Assembly (NCBI GenBank): GCA_030323885.1
Contig: CM059194.1
Location: 9,906,963 to 9,970,962 of the forward strand
Length of the DNA stretch: 64,000 nt
Origin: Branchipolynoe longqiensis
Lineage: Eukaryota; Annelida; Polychaeta; Phyllodocida; Polynoidae
Reading direction: 5' to 3'
Position numbers and translations under genes: made by a program. Of the stretch, positions 53,882-64,000 are shown piece by piece. Numbering within the stretch: position 1 is the stretch's first letter; each line of letters starts with the position of its first letter. The notes beneath the pieces were generated by a model. It searched no databases, had not been told where the DNA came from, and was given only the letters and a program-made list of their open reading frames with translations.

Positions 53882-54088
53882 TAAGGCCACCATATTCGGT
53901 AAGGTTTTCAGAAGGGTAGGGACTAAATTGAAAACGGCACTCCCTTAACATTGACTAAGATGACACTTAAATATGTATTTTAGGAAAGTCTTTAGGCCAA
54001 ATATAACAAATTGGTGATCGTCATTTTGAAATAAAAATCAGGGTCAGGTGGGCGGCTTTTATTTATATTTTTTACGTAGATGTAATAT

Positions 54089-54205
54089 GCAACCAGATGC
54101 GATAGCCAAATGAGTTTTGCGTCTGCCTCCCATTCTGGATTCGAACTCCTGCTTTCGAACCATGGCCGAGTCAAACCACTGACATAAAAATTGATACAAA
54201 AGTTG
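54089..54205 (+). mobile_element. SINE-1 head fragment
   Basis: accagatgcgatagccaaat to ctgacataaaaattgatac. The body is lost. Confidence 0.6.
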
Positions 54206-54246
54206 AATTGCTGCTACTAGCTAGCCCGACACATTTTTAGCAGTTT

Positions 54247-54528
54247 AATGCCTGGCACAGACCTCCCGTATACGATTCACACACTAAAACTGACTGCGCT
54301 TCACAACCCAACCCTTCCCGTTTCGCGACGTAAAACTGGCCGATTCATTTTTCGAATGTCTTGCGATTCGAGTTTTAAGCACTAAAACTGAGTTTTAAGT
54401 CATGAATCGTAAGCATCAGTGTCTTAGGGGGGGTCACCCACCTAAAGACTGAAACCAACTAAAACTCAAACTTAGTCGCGAAACGGGCAGTTTTAGGTTT
54501 GAAACGGGAGGTGTGTACCAGGCATAAC
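54247..54528. mobile_element. F4 MITE
   Basis: taatgcctggcacagacctc at the left, gaggtgtgtaccaggcataa at the right. Interior as at 32480. Confidence 0.75.
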
Positions 54529-54929
54529 AACAATTCAGAGGCATTCGAGTTGTCCTCACACGGGCGGGGACGATACCCAAATTGTTTGGGGGGCCTTAAG
54601 AAGAAAAAGGGCAGAAGCTTAAACCTGCCCCCTCCCGTCCCACAGTGCACGTGCCAAATCAACAATCAGACAAAAAAAAGATTCAATTGTTGGTGTCTTT
54701 GTTAGTACGACGTACCAATGTGGCTTACACATGGTTGTGTGTTTTCGACACCAGGCGCCGCCACCGCTTATGGTTACAGCCGTTACCACCAGGCGGAAGC
54801 GTGCATACGGCGGCCATCTTGGTTCGCCTGTGGCTGTCGGCGGCTGTTTACATTCGAAATCTAGCGCGATTATTCCGCTGCTGCAGACTCTTATGTCAAC
54901 ATATGCAGCCAGAACAGAGCTTTGGAGCT

Positions 54930-55625
54930 CTTAGATAAAAGATTCACGCCGTACTGACAAATAAGTGTTCAGACTTCCTGTCTACCATTCGCTATATCGA
55001 CAGTACAGGGGTGAACGACAACGTAGTCTAAATACGGGCGAAAATAGCGTTAGTATGGAACAAGAAGTAGAATGACTGACACCAGTCTCAAATGGTTACT
55101 TATGTAATACAGTAATGGCCCACGGCCCTCCGACTCCCACACTGCCACACACACACGGAAGAACCCCAAAATCCAATATCAGTACGCTTCAACTTGGTTT
55201 ATTGAACGATTCTGCTCTCCGCGGTGTCCACAGTCAACTGACCCGCCCCCTGACTCGTCAGATCCCACATCGACTCTATAGGTGGGGTGGGGGTGAGCTA
55301 GCCACATGCAGTAGAGGGCAGCCCAGTCGGGGTCTGCCCGGTGGCTAGCCTGCCGCCACCTAGCGCAGTGCAGTGTAACTGCATAGGTGTGCGGCATAGT
55401 CTCCGCCGCTACCGCGTGGTAGGGCTCATGTACAGACTACTACACTTATATCAGCACAGAGTTGGTGAAATGGAAGTGAATGCAAAAAGACAAGATGGCG
55501 GCCAGAGAACGCCATTGATTTCACTTTTAAATTGAATTAAAGTATATGTTTTATTATATTATCCAACTCAAAAGTAGCGGCTAAACATATAGAAAGAATA
55601 AATGGTGAATCTTTTATCTAGTTGG
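54930..55625. mobile_element. F11 MITE carrying an LTR-2 copy
   Basis: ttagataaaagattcacgcc at the left, ggtgaatcttttatctag at the right. Compared with 16034-16436 the extra block is 55103-55444 plus one CTTA. Confidence 0.75.
55103..55444. mobile_element. Solo LTR, LTR-2 family copy 2
   Basis: 342 bp, TGTAATACAG to CTACTACA, with CTTA at 55099-55102 and 55445-55448. The uninterrupted F11 relative reads acttatatcggcacagag at this point. Confidence 0.7.
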
Positions 55626-55963
55626 TCGGTTGTTCGAGTTTTACATCCTGGCAACATCTAGGGTCAAATCAGGACAGGTACCGACTTGTGTGACAGTGTG
55701 CACTCATGGTGACTTTATATTGTTGCCCCACTGGGGAATCAGCTTTCCGGGACCACGATCCAATATCATACTCAGTCCCATTATCCTGATACTGAGCTAA
55801 CCAGTGCTTGCTCTACCACGTTGATACCGAGCACCAGGTGAGGATTAGGAAGCCACAAACTTGATCAATTTTATTAGTCATTGGTTTGACTCAACTGAGA
55901 ACCGAACTCCCGATCTCCCGCATGGAAGGCCCGCGCTATGTCGATTCGGCCACCCCGTTTGGT
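55620..55963 (-). mobile_element. SINE-1 copy, short-head type
   Basis: gttcgagttttacatcctgg to gtcgattcggccaccccg. Confidence 0.75.
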
Positions 55964-55964
55964 G

Positions 55965-56140
55965 TGTTGGTAGGTTGTGTGATTCGAACCCTGATCGTGT
56001 CAATCCAATGACTTTAAAAGTTTATGCTTGTCGCTACTTAGCCTGGCGCTTAGCATTAGTAGGATAGGTCAAGGAGCAGTGGAATGATGAAGACTAATTG
56101 TCCATTGTTTACATTTTCCTTGCTTAACCAGCTAATGTAC
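55965..56140 (+). mobile_element. SINE-1b copy, head damaged
   Basis: gtgtgattcgaaccctgatc, then ggtcaaggagcagtggaatg and the alternative tail. Confidence 0.65.
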
Positions 56141-56361
56141 CAGCCAGTTCCTAGCGAGGCGCTCGCGATTAATAGGATAGGGCAATGACTGGTTGCCTCA
56201 GGGTCAGGATAATGTGACTGAGTGGAACGTCAGATCCTGGTGCTGGTGGCCTGGTTCTCCAGTGGGGCAGCACTATAAAGTCACATTGAATGTGCACTGT
56301 CAACAGTCCTGATATGACCTTAGATGTTGCCAGGATGTAATACTCCAACAACCAACGAACC
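56141..56361 (+). mobile_element. SINE-1 copy, headless
   Basis: agttcctagcgaggcgctcg to gttgccaggatgtaatactc. Confidence 0.7.
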
Positions 56362-56364
56362 AAT

Positions 56365-56540
56365 CCGCCGCTGTGGTAGGTCGGGGGGGGGGGTTCGAAC
56401 CCCTAGGTTCGAACCCTACCCGTACTTAAAAAGCAATACTTGTCGCTACATAGCCTGTCATTCGGGATCACTGGGATTGGGAAAGTGGAATGAGGAAGAC
56501 CAATTGTCCACGGTTGAAGTTCCCCCTACTTAATGTTGTT
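56365..56540 (+). mobile_element. SINE-1b copy
   Basis: A doubled gttcgaacccctaggttcga stretch, then the body and the tail ccacggttgaagttccccct. Confidence 0.65.
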
Positions 56541-56768
56541 AGATCATCTTATAAAACTTACTCTATATACCATTTATGTGTAGGCCTAAATAATCTCGAA
56601 TTGAAAAATGGCTGGGAGACGAATGCTGCAGCACGGACAAATGAACTTATTCAGTAGAAAAAAAACACCGCATTTACCCCAAAAAAGAAGTAATGAACTA
56701 GAGAAAAATACAACTAAAAAATACAACAGACAATAAATCGATCAACCTCGTTTTCCGACATTACGGTC

Positions 56769-57990
56769 CAGACGGGATGGCCGAATGAGTTGAGCGTCCG
56801 TCTCCTGCTGTTTTGGGAGATCGGGGGATCCGATCCCATAGGTTCGTGTGTTCGAACCCATGTGGAGTCAAACCAATTATAAAGTCTATGACTGGAATCT
56901 GTGGTTGTGTAGGCAGGCTATAATATTATTATAGACTCCGTAAGAGATAACGTATGACGTATGTTGGTTGAGATCGATACCTCTGGCTGGCCAAACAAAT
57001 TAGCCTACGTTTTATTATGGTCAACATTTCAGATGAGAGTGAGGGTGATGGTAGAGCTCGCGTCTGCTCGGCGGCTGCTCGCCGAGGTCCTGCCTACCTG
57101 AGTGCAGACCCGAGTCGCCCAGGCCGTTGCGTTTGCCAGCGGACTGGGCGACTGAGCATTCCCGGATGAAAGCTAAGGCCCTCCGTTAAATAATATTTAT
57201 ATAATGTCTTTATATATCATGATATCAATACAGGCAAGAAGAGAAAGGAAGAGTATAAAGAGTGAAAGTAGAGAGAGAGCCAATCCCTCAGGTTTATTAT
57301 TTATAGTGGTACATGGATCTGGTATGGCACACCACCTGACCTTATTCTCCAATGAGAATCAAACATCTCAAGCTCCACCAATGAACATCAAGCATTCTTG
57401 GGTTCCCATGGCTACAGTGCTCTGCCCACCACCACCATGCGGCGTGGCTGCTTGGCCACCACCTGCCCTGAGCTGAGTGTGTGGTGATCCATGACTAACA
57501 GAGGGGGGAGGTGGTAGTGAGTAGAGCTCCAAGTGCCCCTTACAGAATATCTCCTAGTGCCTCTTTCACACTATCTGACTAACACACAATGACTATTGAC
57601 CATGTGTAAAGTATCACAAGCAACTACATAAATACAAGTATGCACCTGGCCCTATATACCTTTTACCATAATAGACAATTTGCATCCCCCCACAAATGCG
57701 TTTTATCAGAATATTTTACACAATGATTTAAAGATTGATACTTGTCGCCTCCTAGACAGGCGCTCGGAATTATTAGGATAGGGCAAGGACTGGTTTGGCT
57801 CAGTGTCAGGATAATGTCACTGAGTGAGATATCATATGAGGTCATGGTGCTGGTGGCCTGGTCTCCCAGTGGGGCATCACTATAATTATTGTATAAAGGT
57901 GCCATGAGTGCGCACTGTCACAAGTCGGTACCGTCCTGATATGACCTTAGATGTTGCTAGGACGTAAAACAGCAAACAAACAAACATCCG
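56769..57990 (+). mobile_element. SINE-1 copy split by a solo LTR
   Basis: Long-type head at 56769-56877; body resumes at 57721 (caatgatttaaagattgata) and ends with gttgctaggacgtaaaacag and (aaac)n. Confidence 0.8.
56878..57720 (-). mobile_element. Solo LTR, LTR-1 family copy 3, with insertion
   Basis: TATAAAGTCTATGAC to AATATTTTACA, flanked by CAAT (56874-56877 and 57721-57724). About 290 bp near 56925-57210 are absent from the other two copies. Confidence 0.7.
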
Positions 57991-58064
57991 ACATTACGCC
58001 CAGAATACAGACCCGCTGCAACACTCATTATTGTATATACTACTTACTTTAGTTCGGCCTGTTT

Positions 58065-58077
58065 CCACCAGGGGGCG
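58065..58077 (+). promoter_or_regulatory. CTCF-type core motif (13/13)
   Basis: CCACCAGGGGGCG fits CCRCYAGRKGGCR at every position and continues CCA. It lies in sequence between repeats. Function is inferred from the motif only. Confidence 0.4.
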
Positions 58078-58285
58078 CCACTCTCAACGCCAACCTCTCC
58101 AACACGATATTCTCCATAAACCACTTCTGTGACATGGAAACCTAAAGTGAAAATATTCCAAATAATAACCGCGTCCATATTCAAATGAAGGTTTATATGT
58201 TTTTGATATATCAGACTTTAAATATTTTGTTCGTTTTTTGATTTTGATCTTATGCAGATTGAGTTTTAATGAGAATCCTGTTTTA

Positions 58286-58902
58286 TACCCCTGTCACACT
58301 ACGACGTAACGAGCGAACGTGAGCCTAACGTGGTGATTTTTCGTCATTACGTTGATGTACGTTGGATTACGTTATGATGACGTTAGACTGACGTCGAGCT
58401 ACGTCGAGGTTTTGGACATGTTCAAAACTTTCGACGTAGCTCGAACTGAAGGGTTTACGTTCGCCATACGTTCTGTTCACGTTCAGCGAATGTCAATGAC
58501 TTTAAATGGACGTTAGACAAACGCTGCTTACTACGTTCAACTACGTTCCACTACGTTGACCCACATTAAACCGGGTGGAAATGCCCGTGCGGTGTAATGG
58601 GAACGTCAGGAGAACATCAGGAGAACATACATTCAACGTACGTTCAACATCTCATAACGTATGTAACGTCACGTAACGTTCTTCTGGCGATGGAATAACA
58701 TTCATAACGTTCCGTGAGCATAATGACGTTGCCCTGTCTCGTTGAATGACGGTATCACTACGCTTTACCGACGTTACGCTCTCGTCCACTACGCTGCATC
58801 CACGTTCAACTTGTGCCCAAATTTGCATACTACGCCGAGAAGTTCAACGTTCTTCACCTTCTCCCTACGTTGACGTTGTTACGTCGTAGTGTGACAGGGC
58901 CT
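58286..58902 (-). mobile_element. F1 foldback element (ACGT lexicon), copy 2
   Basis: cccctgtcacactacgacgt at one end, cgtcgtagtgtgacagggcc at the other. Shares gaagaacgttgaacttctcg and gcaaatttgggcacaagttg with copy 1 in inverted order. Confidence 0.8.
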
Positions 58903-58934
58903 TAAAAGGATGATGTAGCGTGCATCCATAACAT

Positions 58935-59056
58935 CACTTTACCTAGATAAAGGATTCACCCGGTACTCGCAGTACATGGGTGAAGACCAGCCTTATATAA
59001 AATACGGTTGAAAAATCTGCAAGGGTGTACTGCAAGGGTGAATCTTTTATTTACAC
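58935..59056. mobile_element. F11 MITE, short deletion derivative
   Basis: cctagataaaggattcaccc and gggtgaatcttttattta are only about 120 bp apart. Confidence 0.6.
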
Positions 59057-59236
59057 ATTACCATACATTCCTAACATCATTTTAGCACACAACAAATTAA
59101 AAGAATGTTTTATTGATTACAGTTAACCTAAAAGATTGTGTCTCACAAAATATTTTTTTTAAAGAATTTGATAGATGCATGCTGTCCATGTGTGATTTTT
59201 CGAATTTTTACTTCAGCATAAAATCATATAAACATG

Positions 59237-59477
59237 TGAAGAGTTCAGGCGCAAATCTCCCCAAACGTCAATCCAACAATTCAGATGAACATTGCAATTA
59301 AACCTTCAGAAACTACTTCTTTTTACATTCCTAATGTTTTGTCTTTTGCTCCATAATCGTTTCTTTTCTCGAGAAACGTGAAATTAGTGAGAATTAAAAT
59401 TATCTTCAGGTAAATATCTTCTATTTGAATAAATCTTTGATTTGGCGTTTGTGGGGCTTTGCTCCTGAACTCTTCAT
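59237..59477. mobile_element. F7 MITE, complete
   Basis: gaagagttcaggcgcaaatc at the left, ggctttgctcctgaactctt at the right. Confidence 0.75.
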
Positions 59478-59482
59478 ATGTT

Positions 59483-59834
59483 GGACATAGTCCGATGGTT
59501 TTGAATTTCAGGGTTTTTTCCGAACTAAATATATTCGATCGATCACTAGTATCTACTTTATATTAATTAGTTCAAAGTTACTTTTATTTCATATGGTAAA
59601 CTTTTGAGATATTTTGAGTGCAAACATGGACAATTAGTTTTGGCAAGGTTGCTAAAACTCTGACACCATAGACTTCTGCAGTAACAGGTTCTGTTAAATT
59701 GACTCAGTATTGCCTCCTACGTAGAAACAAATGCTTAATACATGCATCAGTGTACAGTTAGATATGTAAAATCAAACCTAGATAATTGGTTTGGTTTTGA
59801 AAATTTGATATTTCATCGGATTATGCAGCTTTAA
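59483..59834 (-). mobile_element. F6 MITE
   Basis: ggacatagtccgatggtttt to atcggattatgcagctttaa. Confidence 0.7.
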
Positions 59835-59965
59835 ATATATGTAGTATTCGGAAGATATTTATTACACTAACATAGCTACCTCTCCGTACACTTCAGTTTT
59901 CTCTTATCTTTGTTCTTTAACCATCACCACATCGATACTTTTCTTACTGTCTTCTACGTATCTAT

Positions 59966-60600
59966 TTTTGTTGTTGTTGTTGTAAATATAGTTTATTCAT
60001 TGAATAGTTGTTTTGTCAGCGCCGTGGCACTGGTCTTCCAGCCATGTGACAATACAATTATTTACAATATATGTATATGTAGTCTGATATTGTCATCAGC
60101 AGCTAGCTCAAATCAGCTGAAATAACAATATTAATCATTCAAAGACTTACATATGGTATAGTCTGACAATTCACATATAAAAATAGTAGTTATATGTTGT
60201 ATTCATACACACTTAGATACATACATGTGTATTGATTAGACCTTTACATTACAGAGTAGTTAGGTGCATAGTTTCCCTTCATAGGTTTGTATGCCTACTG
60301 TGTTGTGAATTGCAAAATTATCATATTGTTGCAGATAACATTTTGAGGTGGAGTGTTAGTAGAATGGTTTATTTATTCTGTTAGATAGAGTGTGGTTAGC
60401 TTGTAGGGTTATGCTTAAAAGGTTAATACTTTGTGTGTGTTTTTTGACTACATGAAGTAGTTTGAGTAAGTACGTTGTTAGTAATGATGGGATAAACTAT
60501 GCATGGAGGGTTGTACATTTCAGTCATTTAGTAGTCTACTACAGACTTTATTAGTGTCTATGTTTATAGCAATACTACCAGACTGATACACATTTTTCGA
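59966..60600 (-). mobile_element. L-repeat, uninterrupted copy
   Basis: tttttgttgttgttgttgta to tgatacacatttttcgaa. Supplies the empty site for the F8 MITE at 2285. Confidence 0.65.
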
Positions 60601-60837
60601 ATTTGCTATTGATTTGCTTGGTGTGTAGTGGCAATTATCATTAGGGCTGGAAGACCAGTGCATCAGCACTGACTACATATTATTCAGGGGAATAAAAAAC
60701 ACTTGAATCAAAAAAAGTAGAAAGTTCAGTGACCTGTGTGGCATGGAACAATGAGAATACCAGCGCAATGATGCAGTAGCAAGTTGGTAGTGTTCATAGT
60801 TACAGGTAAGGAGATCGGCTGACACTGCGGTATGCCT

Positions 60838-61016
60838 CCCGAGGTGTACCGCGTGGTAGTAGGGCTCATGTACAGACTACTACACTTATATCAGCACAGA
60901 GTTGGTGAAATGGGAGTGAATGCAAAAAGACAAGATGGCGGCCAGAGAACGCCAGTGATTTCACTTTTAAATTGCATTAAAGTATATGTTTTATTATATT
61001 ATCCAACTCAAAAGTA
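60838..61016. repeat. Duplicate of the LTR-2/F11 junction
   Basis: ggctcatgtacagactacta joined to cttatatcagcacagagttg, near-identical to 55408-55580. Confidence 0.75.
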
Positions 61017-61044
61017 GCTCCTCCCGAACTGCCTACTCTCCTCT

Positions 61045-61150
61045 CTCTCTATATATATATACATATATCATCATCATCATGCTGTCGGTCGCGATGCGAC
61101 AAAGACTGCTTTCATTACTTGACTGCCGCTCTCCATTTAGCTCTCCATAT
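61045..61150 (-). mobile_element. LINE-A 3' tail
   Basis: (tca)n then catgctgtcggtcgcgatgc and gactgccgctctccatttag, 5'-truncated. (TA)n runs lie on both sides. Confidence 0.7.
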
Positions 61151-61249
61151 ATACATAGATCTACATATATATATAGATAAATAAAAAGGTAGGTCTAATT
61201 AGGGGCCAGCCAGAGTCATACTCAATCCAACTCCTGTGTCTTGTGTCTT

Positions 61250-61495
61250 TGTAATAACTGATTGATTGATTGATTGGTGGTTGCTTTACGCCGTGTCGGC
61301 AGCAGTGGGTGGCTATTAGTGGTTTCAGATCAGAGTGAGGGATCAGACACTGTTCAAGATCACAGTTCAGGGCCTTCTTCGCAGCCCGATCAGCTCTTTC
61401 ATTTCCTTGTATGCCGGCATGGCCAGGCACCCAGCACCGGTGGATGTCATACCCATCCGTTGTCAGTTGGTTCATTTTATAAATGACCGATAACT
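61250..61495 (-). mobile_element. LINE-B RNase H fragment and 3' end
   Basis: The minus-strand frame reads DGYDIHRCWVPGHAGIQGN, then ERADRAAKKALNCDLEQ, a typical RNase H C-terminal segment (WVPGHxGIxGNExAD, whose Asp is catalytic). It then runs quickly into NQSIS and the (ttga)n tail. The zinc-knuckle part seen at 24905-25216 is absent, so this copy is internally shortened. Confidence 0.8.
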
Positions 61496-62365
61496 CATAA
61501 TATAGTATAAAGGTGCCATGAGTGCGCACTGTCACAAGTCGGTAACCGTCCTAAATATTATGGGTTACTCTCCTGAAAACTGGTCAGCATGGGATGGAAT
61601 TTTAAAACATCAATAAAAAAACGTCCTACTTAATTTTTCCCTTATATTTTTCAGATTCATGTTCAGATTTGATGTAAGAAATAAGGGAAATAAAATAAAC
61701 CGCATGTAACTTTGGTCTCTTTAGTTAAGAAGTGTTTTTGTACCAACAAAACTCATTTTACACTCAGCCATTTGTAACATGCCATATGGGACATGGTTGG
61801 ATCCTTATTAACATCTTGTATTGCATTGATATATCAAACAAAACAGTTCCCAAATCAAAAGGAAGTATTTATTAACATGTACGCATGTTTAACCGTACTG
61901 CACCCATTTGCATGCCTAAATAATGTTTTCGTAATAAATTCCATGTTAATTTCCTGGGCCTGCCGCGGGCCGCTGCCGCCTCTTGTCCCGCCGCCAGTTG
62001 ACCGCCTTCATGCTATGTAACCCGGGCTAAGAGCGGAGAGCCAGAGTGCCATAGAGATACGGATTGACCCTCTTCCCGCATTTAATAGATGTATATTAGT
62101 TATTCTCTTAATTCACTGGCTCTCCTCCCCGCCATATAGATTGTTATAATACTTTCAAGTAATCCAGAAGAAAGCGGACACAGAGTAAATAAATTCATCA
62201 CAAAAAGAAGAAAGAAATATGTTGGGGTAATAGCTTTCTTTCACTGGTGCCAACATTTGTCAATGTGTAACATAATGATAGTAGGTTTTTACCAAGAGAT
62301 GTCCTACTTGAATGCATGGCTGTCTCATAGAACAATGGTTGCTAAGCCGGTAGGCATATCACCTT
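61496..62365. other. Short SINE-1 piece, otherwise nothing seen
   Basis: 61500-61550 matches SINE-1 (catgagtgcgcactgtcaca). The acceptor-like ttttcag at 61654 followed by a donor-like gtaaga 19 nt later is probably chance. Confidence 0.45.
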
Positions 62366-62367
62366 AT

Positions 62368-62891
62368 AGCCCTGTCACATTACGGCACTTCTCGCCAACA
62401 CGCGTCGACGTATGTGATTTTTGGATGGAACGTCGGGACACGTCAGGAAGCGTTAGGCGCACGTTGGTACACGCTGATGGACGGCGGCGGTCGGCGAGGA
62501 TCGGCAGCGTGCGTCGTGGCGAGTCGAAAGTTTTGTGCTTGCACAAAACTTTGGACGTTCGACGACCCACGGGTTCCAACATTATGGCGACGTTAGGGGC
62601 GCGTCGAGATACGTTAAACGCGCTGGAAGATCGTTATGCGAACGTTAAGCATATGTCGCCCGCGTTAGGCTCCTTTCCACCCGTTGCGCCAAAAGGTTGC
62701 TTTTTGTTGTTTTACGTCCTACCAACATCTAAGGTCATATCAGGAGGGAGCGCCAAACTTTTACCACAACGTCGGCGGTGTGCTACCAACACGTTGCACC
62801 GTGCCAAAGAGTTTGACCTGTCTCGACGCGTACAACTTATTTTGCGCGTTGGCGGCATGCCGGCGTGAAGCGTCGTAATGTAACAGGGCCA
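62368..62891. mobile_element. F1 foldback element (CGTCG lexicon) with SINE-1 tail inside
   Basis: gccctgtcacattacggcac at the left, cgtcgtaatgtaacagggcc at the right. The central motif aaagttttgtgcttgcacaa is a near-perfect hairpin. Confidence 0.75.
62697..62753 (-). mobile_element. Ultra-short SINE-1 3' end
   Basis: tttttgttgttttacgtcct to gtcatatcagg, bounded by gcgccaaa on both sides. Confidence 0.8.
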
Positions 62892-63099
62892 TAATCAACA
62901 TGGTCACGGTGTTGTGGACATCCCGAACACCCTGCTCCATATTATTGTAGTTAAACTTCGTAAAAAGGGTTGGGTGCAGAAAGGTCACATGACGTTAATT
63001 AGGGCATTTTGAAAAAGGATTAAGGTGTAGGGGGGGGGGGGGGTACATACTGGATATAACACTTGTACAAGTAATTTTTTATTTTTTGTTGGGTACATT

Positions 63100-63315
63100 A
63101 GTTGTTTAAGCAGGGGAAATTTCAATCACAGACGATTGGTCTTCCTCATTCCACTGCTCCTTGCCCTATGCTAATAATGCTGAGCGCCTGGCTAGGAAGT
63201 GACAAGTATCAATTTTGAAGTCATTGGTTTGACTCGACCAGGATCCGAACCCACGATCCCATGATCTACCAACACGGAATACAGACCCTCTAACTCATTC
63301 GGCCATCGCGTCTTG
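63100..63315 (-). mobile_element. SINE-1b copy, complete
   Basis: Alternative tail tgtttaagcaggggaaattt to head actcattcggccatcgcgtc. It follows a G run near 63031-63043. Confidence 0.8.
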
Positions 63316-63385
63316 ATTACCAACTTTAAATTACATAGCATTTGTGGGAGAAACCTAACACTGCACACATGACTATATTTATAAA

Positions 63386-63885
63386 TACAGTACAACCCCG
63401 TTAAACCAAGCTCGGTTAAACCAAACGATCGGTTAATCCAAACTTTTTTCGGCGGCCCAGCAAAATACTACCATTTATCATATAAAAAAGTTGGTTAAAC
63501 CAAAGTCGGTTAATCCAAAGTATCGGTTAATACAAACAAAATTGTTGGCCCCAGGCCACTTCTAGTACAGTTAAACCAAACTGTCATGTGGTTTTAAGGT
63601 CATCTGAGACTTTTTTATATGATACATGGTAGTATTTTGCCAGGTCGCCGAAAAAAAGTTTGGATTAACCGATCGTTTGATTTAACCGAGGTTGGTTTAA
63701 TGGGGTTAAACTGTATATACATAAAAAACAATAATCATAGTGTCCACATACATTGTACATTCATAATGCACCCCCGTTTTTGCCAAAGCCAAGTCAAAGT
63801 CAAAGGTCGGTTAAACCAATGATCGGTTAATCCAAACAAATTTCTAGGGTCCCTTCAAGTTTGGTTTAACAGGGTTATACTGTAG
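63386..63885. mobile_element. Pogo-like composite element, second copy
   Basis: acagtacaaccccgttaaac at the left and gtttggtttaacagggttat at the right, with an internal end at about 63716. Reverse of the layout at 33191-33912. Confidence 0.7.
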
Positions 63886-64000
63886 TTCTATCAGAGATAG
63901 TAGAGGGATAGATTGGTAAGTGACGTCATGACATGCATGGTAAGTTGCCAAATCTGCAGCTATTTTGAGAGCGTGGTAATTGTCTACGTCATTCCTATGC

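Noticed and set aside
61654..61680. 19-nt micro-exon between ttttcag and gtaaga
   Set aside because: Not a multiple of three, contains TGA in the CMIP phase and does not resemble the expected CMIP sequence.
62257..62868. 203-codon + strand frame
   Set aside because: Spans an F1 foldback with an inserted SINE tail; no domain and no splice context.

Overview
This is a non-coding-dominated eukaryotic window, almost certainly from an invertebrate animal and most likely a mollusc. The mollusc call rests on recognising a SINE body at 16573-16903 and 38490-38826 that I associate with molluscan genomes; this is memory-based and moderate in confidence. There is no bacterial-style gene organisation. 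Long reading frames in the window are either repeat-borne or artefacts of stop-free tandem repeats.

One host gene is clear. Three in-phase exons on the + strand (31494-31622, 34916-34966, 51940-52011) have canonical splice sites and join into 84 codons of a PH-type domain that reads like C-Maf-inducing protein (CMIP). Most of the window is therefore probably CMIP intron: a 3.3 kb intron, a 17 kb intron, and at least 12 kb of the next one. The 31 kb to the left is probably upstream intron and holds a strong candidate zero-length (recursive) splice site at 7643/7644. I could not find the neighbouring coding exons, so they probably lie outside the window.

The rest is a dense, nested transposon record. 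It includes: (1) a tRNA-derived SINE (SINE-1) in roughly forty full, partial or very short copies, with two tRNA-like heads and two alternative tails; (2) a tRNA-Gln-like SINE in head-to-tail arrays (322-1149, 47216-47720) and singly (35022-35342); (3) the molluscan-type SINE; (4) truncated LINEs, including a reverse transcriptase with intact FIDY and YADD motifs (25628-26797), RNase H and C-terminal zinc-knuckle pieces, and several LINE 3' tails; (5) solo LTRs of two families with TG...CA-like ends and 4-bp target duplications, plus a possible copia LTR with a primer-binding site; (6) about a dozen MITE or foldback families: TA-flanked pogo-like, PIF/Harbinger-like with CWG duplications, a hAT-like family, and a striking CTGTCACACTACG foldback superfamily.

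Tandem arrays are prominent: a TAGAACACCTCTGTGG-type minisatellite (4392-6930, split by a 1-kb palindrome), a 1.7-kb pure polypyrimidine block (9695-11400), a 29-bp array (20985-21560), four 90-bp units inside a SINE (22089-22448), a 12-bp array with open frames (39290-40125), and a 61-bp hairpin-forming array (46162-46660).

Several nesting events can be dated relative to each other because an uninterrupted copy of the host repeat is also present in the window. Family names such as SINE-1, F1, LTR-1 and L-repeat are local labels, not database names. Repeat boundaries are approximate (a few bases to tens of bases) except where a target-site duplication is stated.
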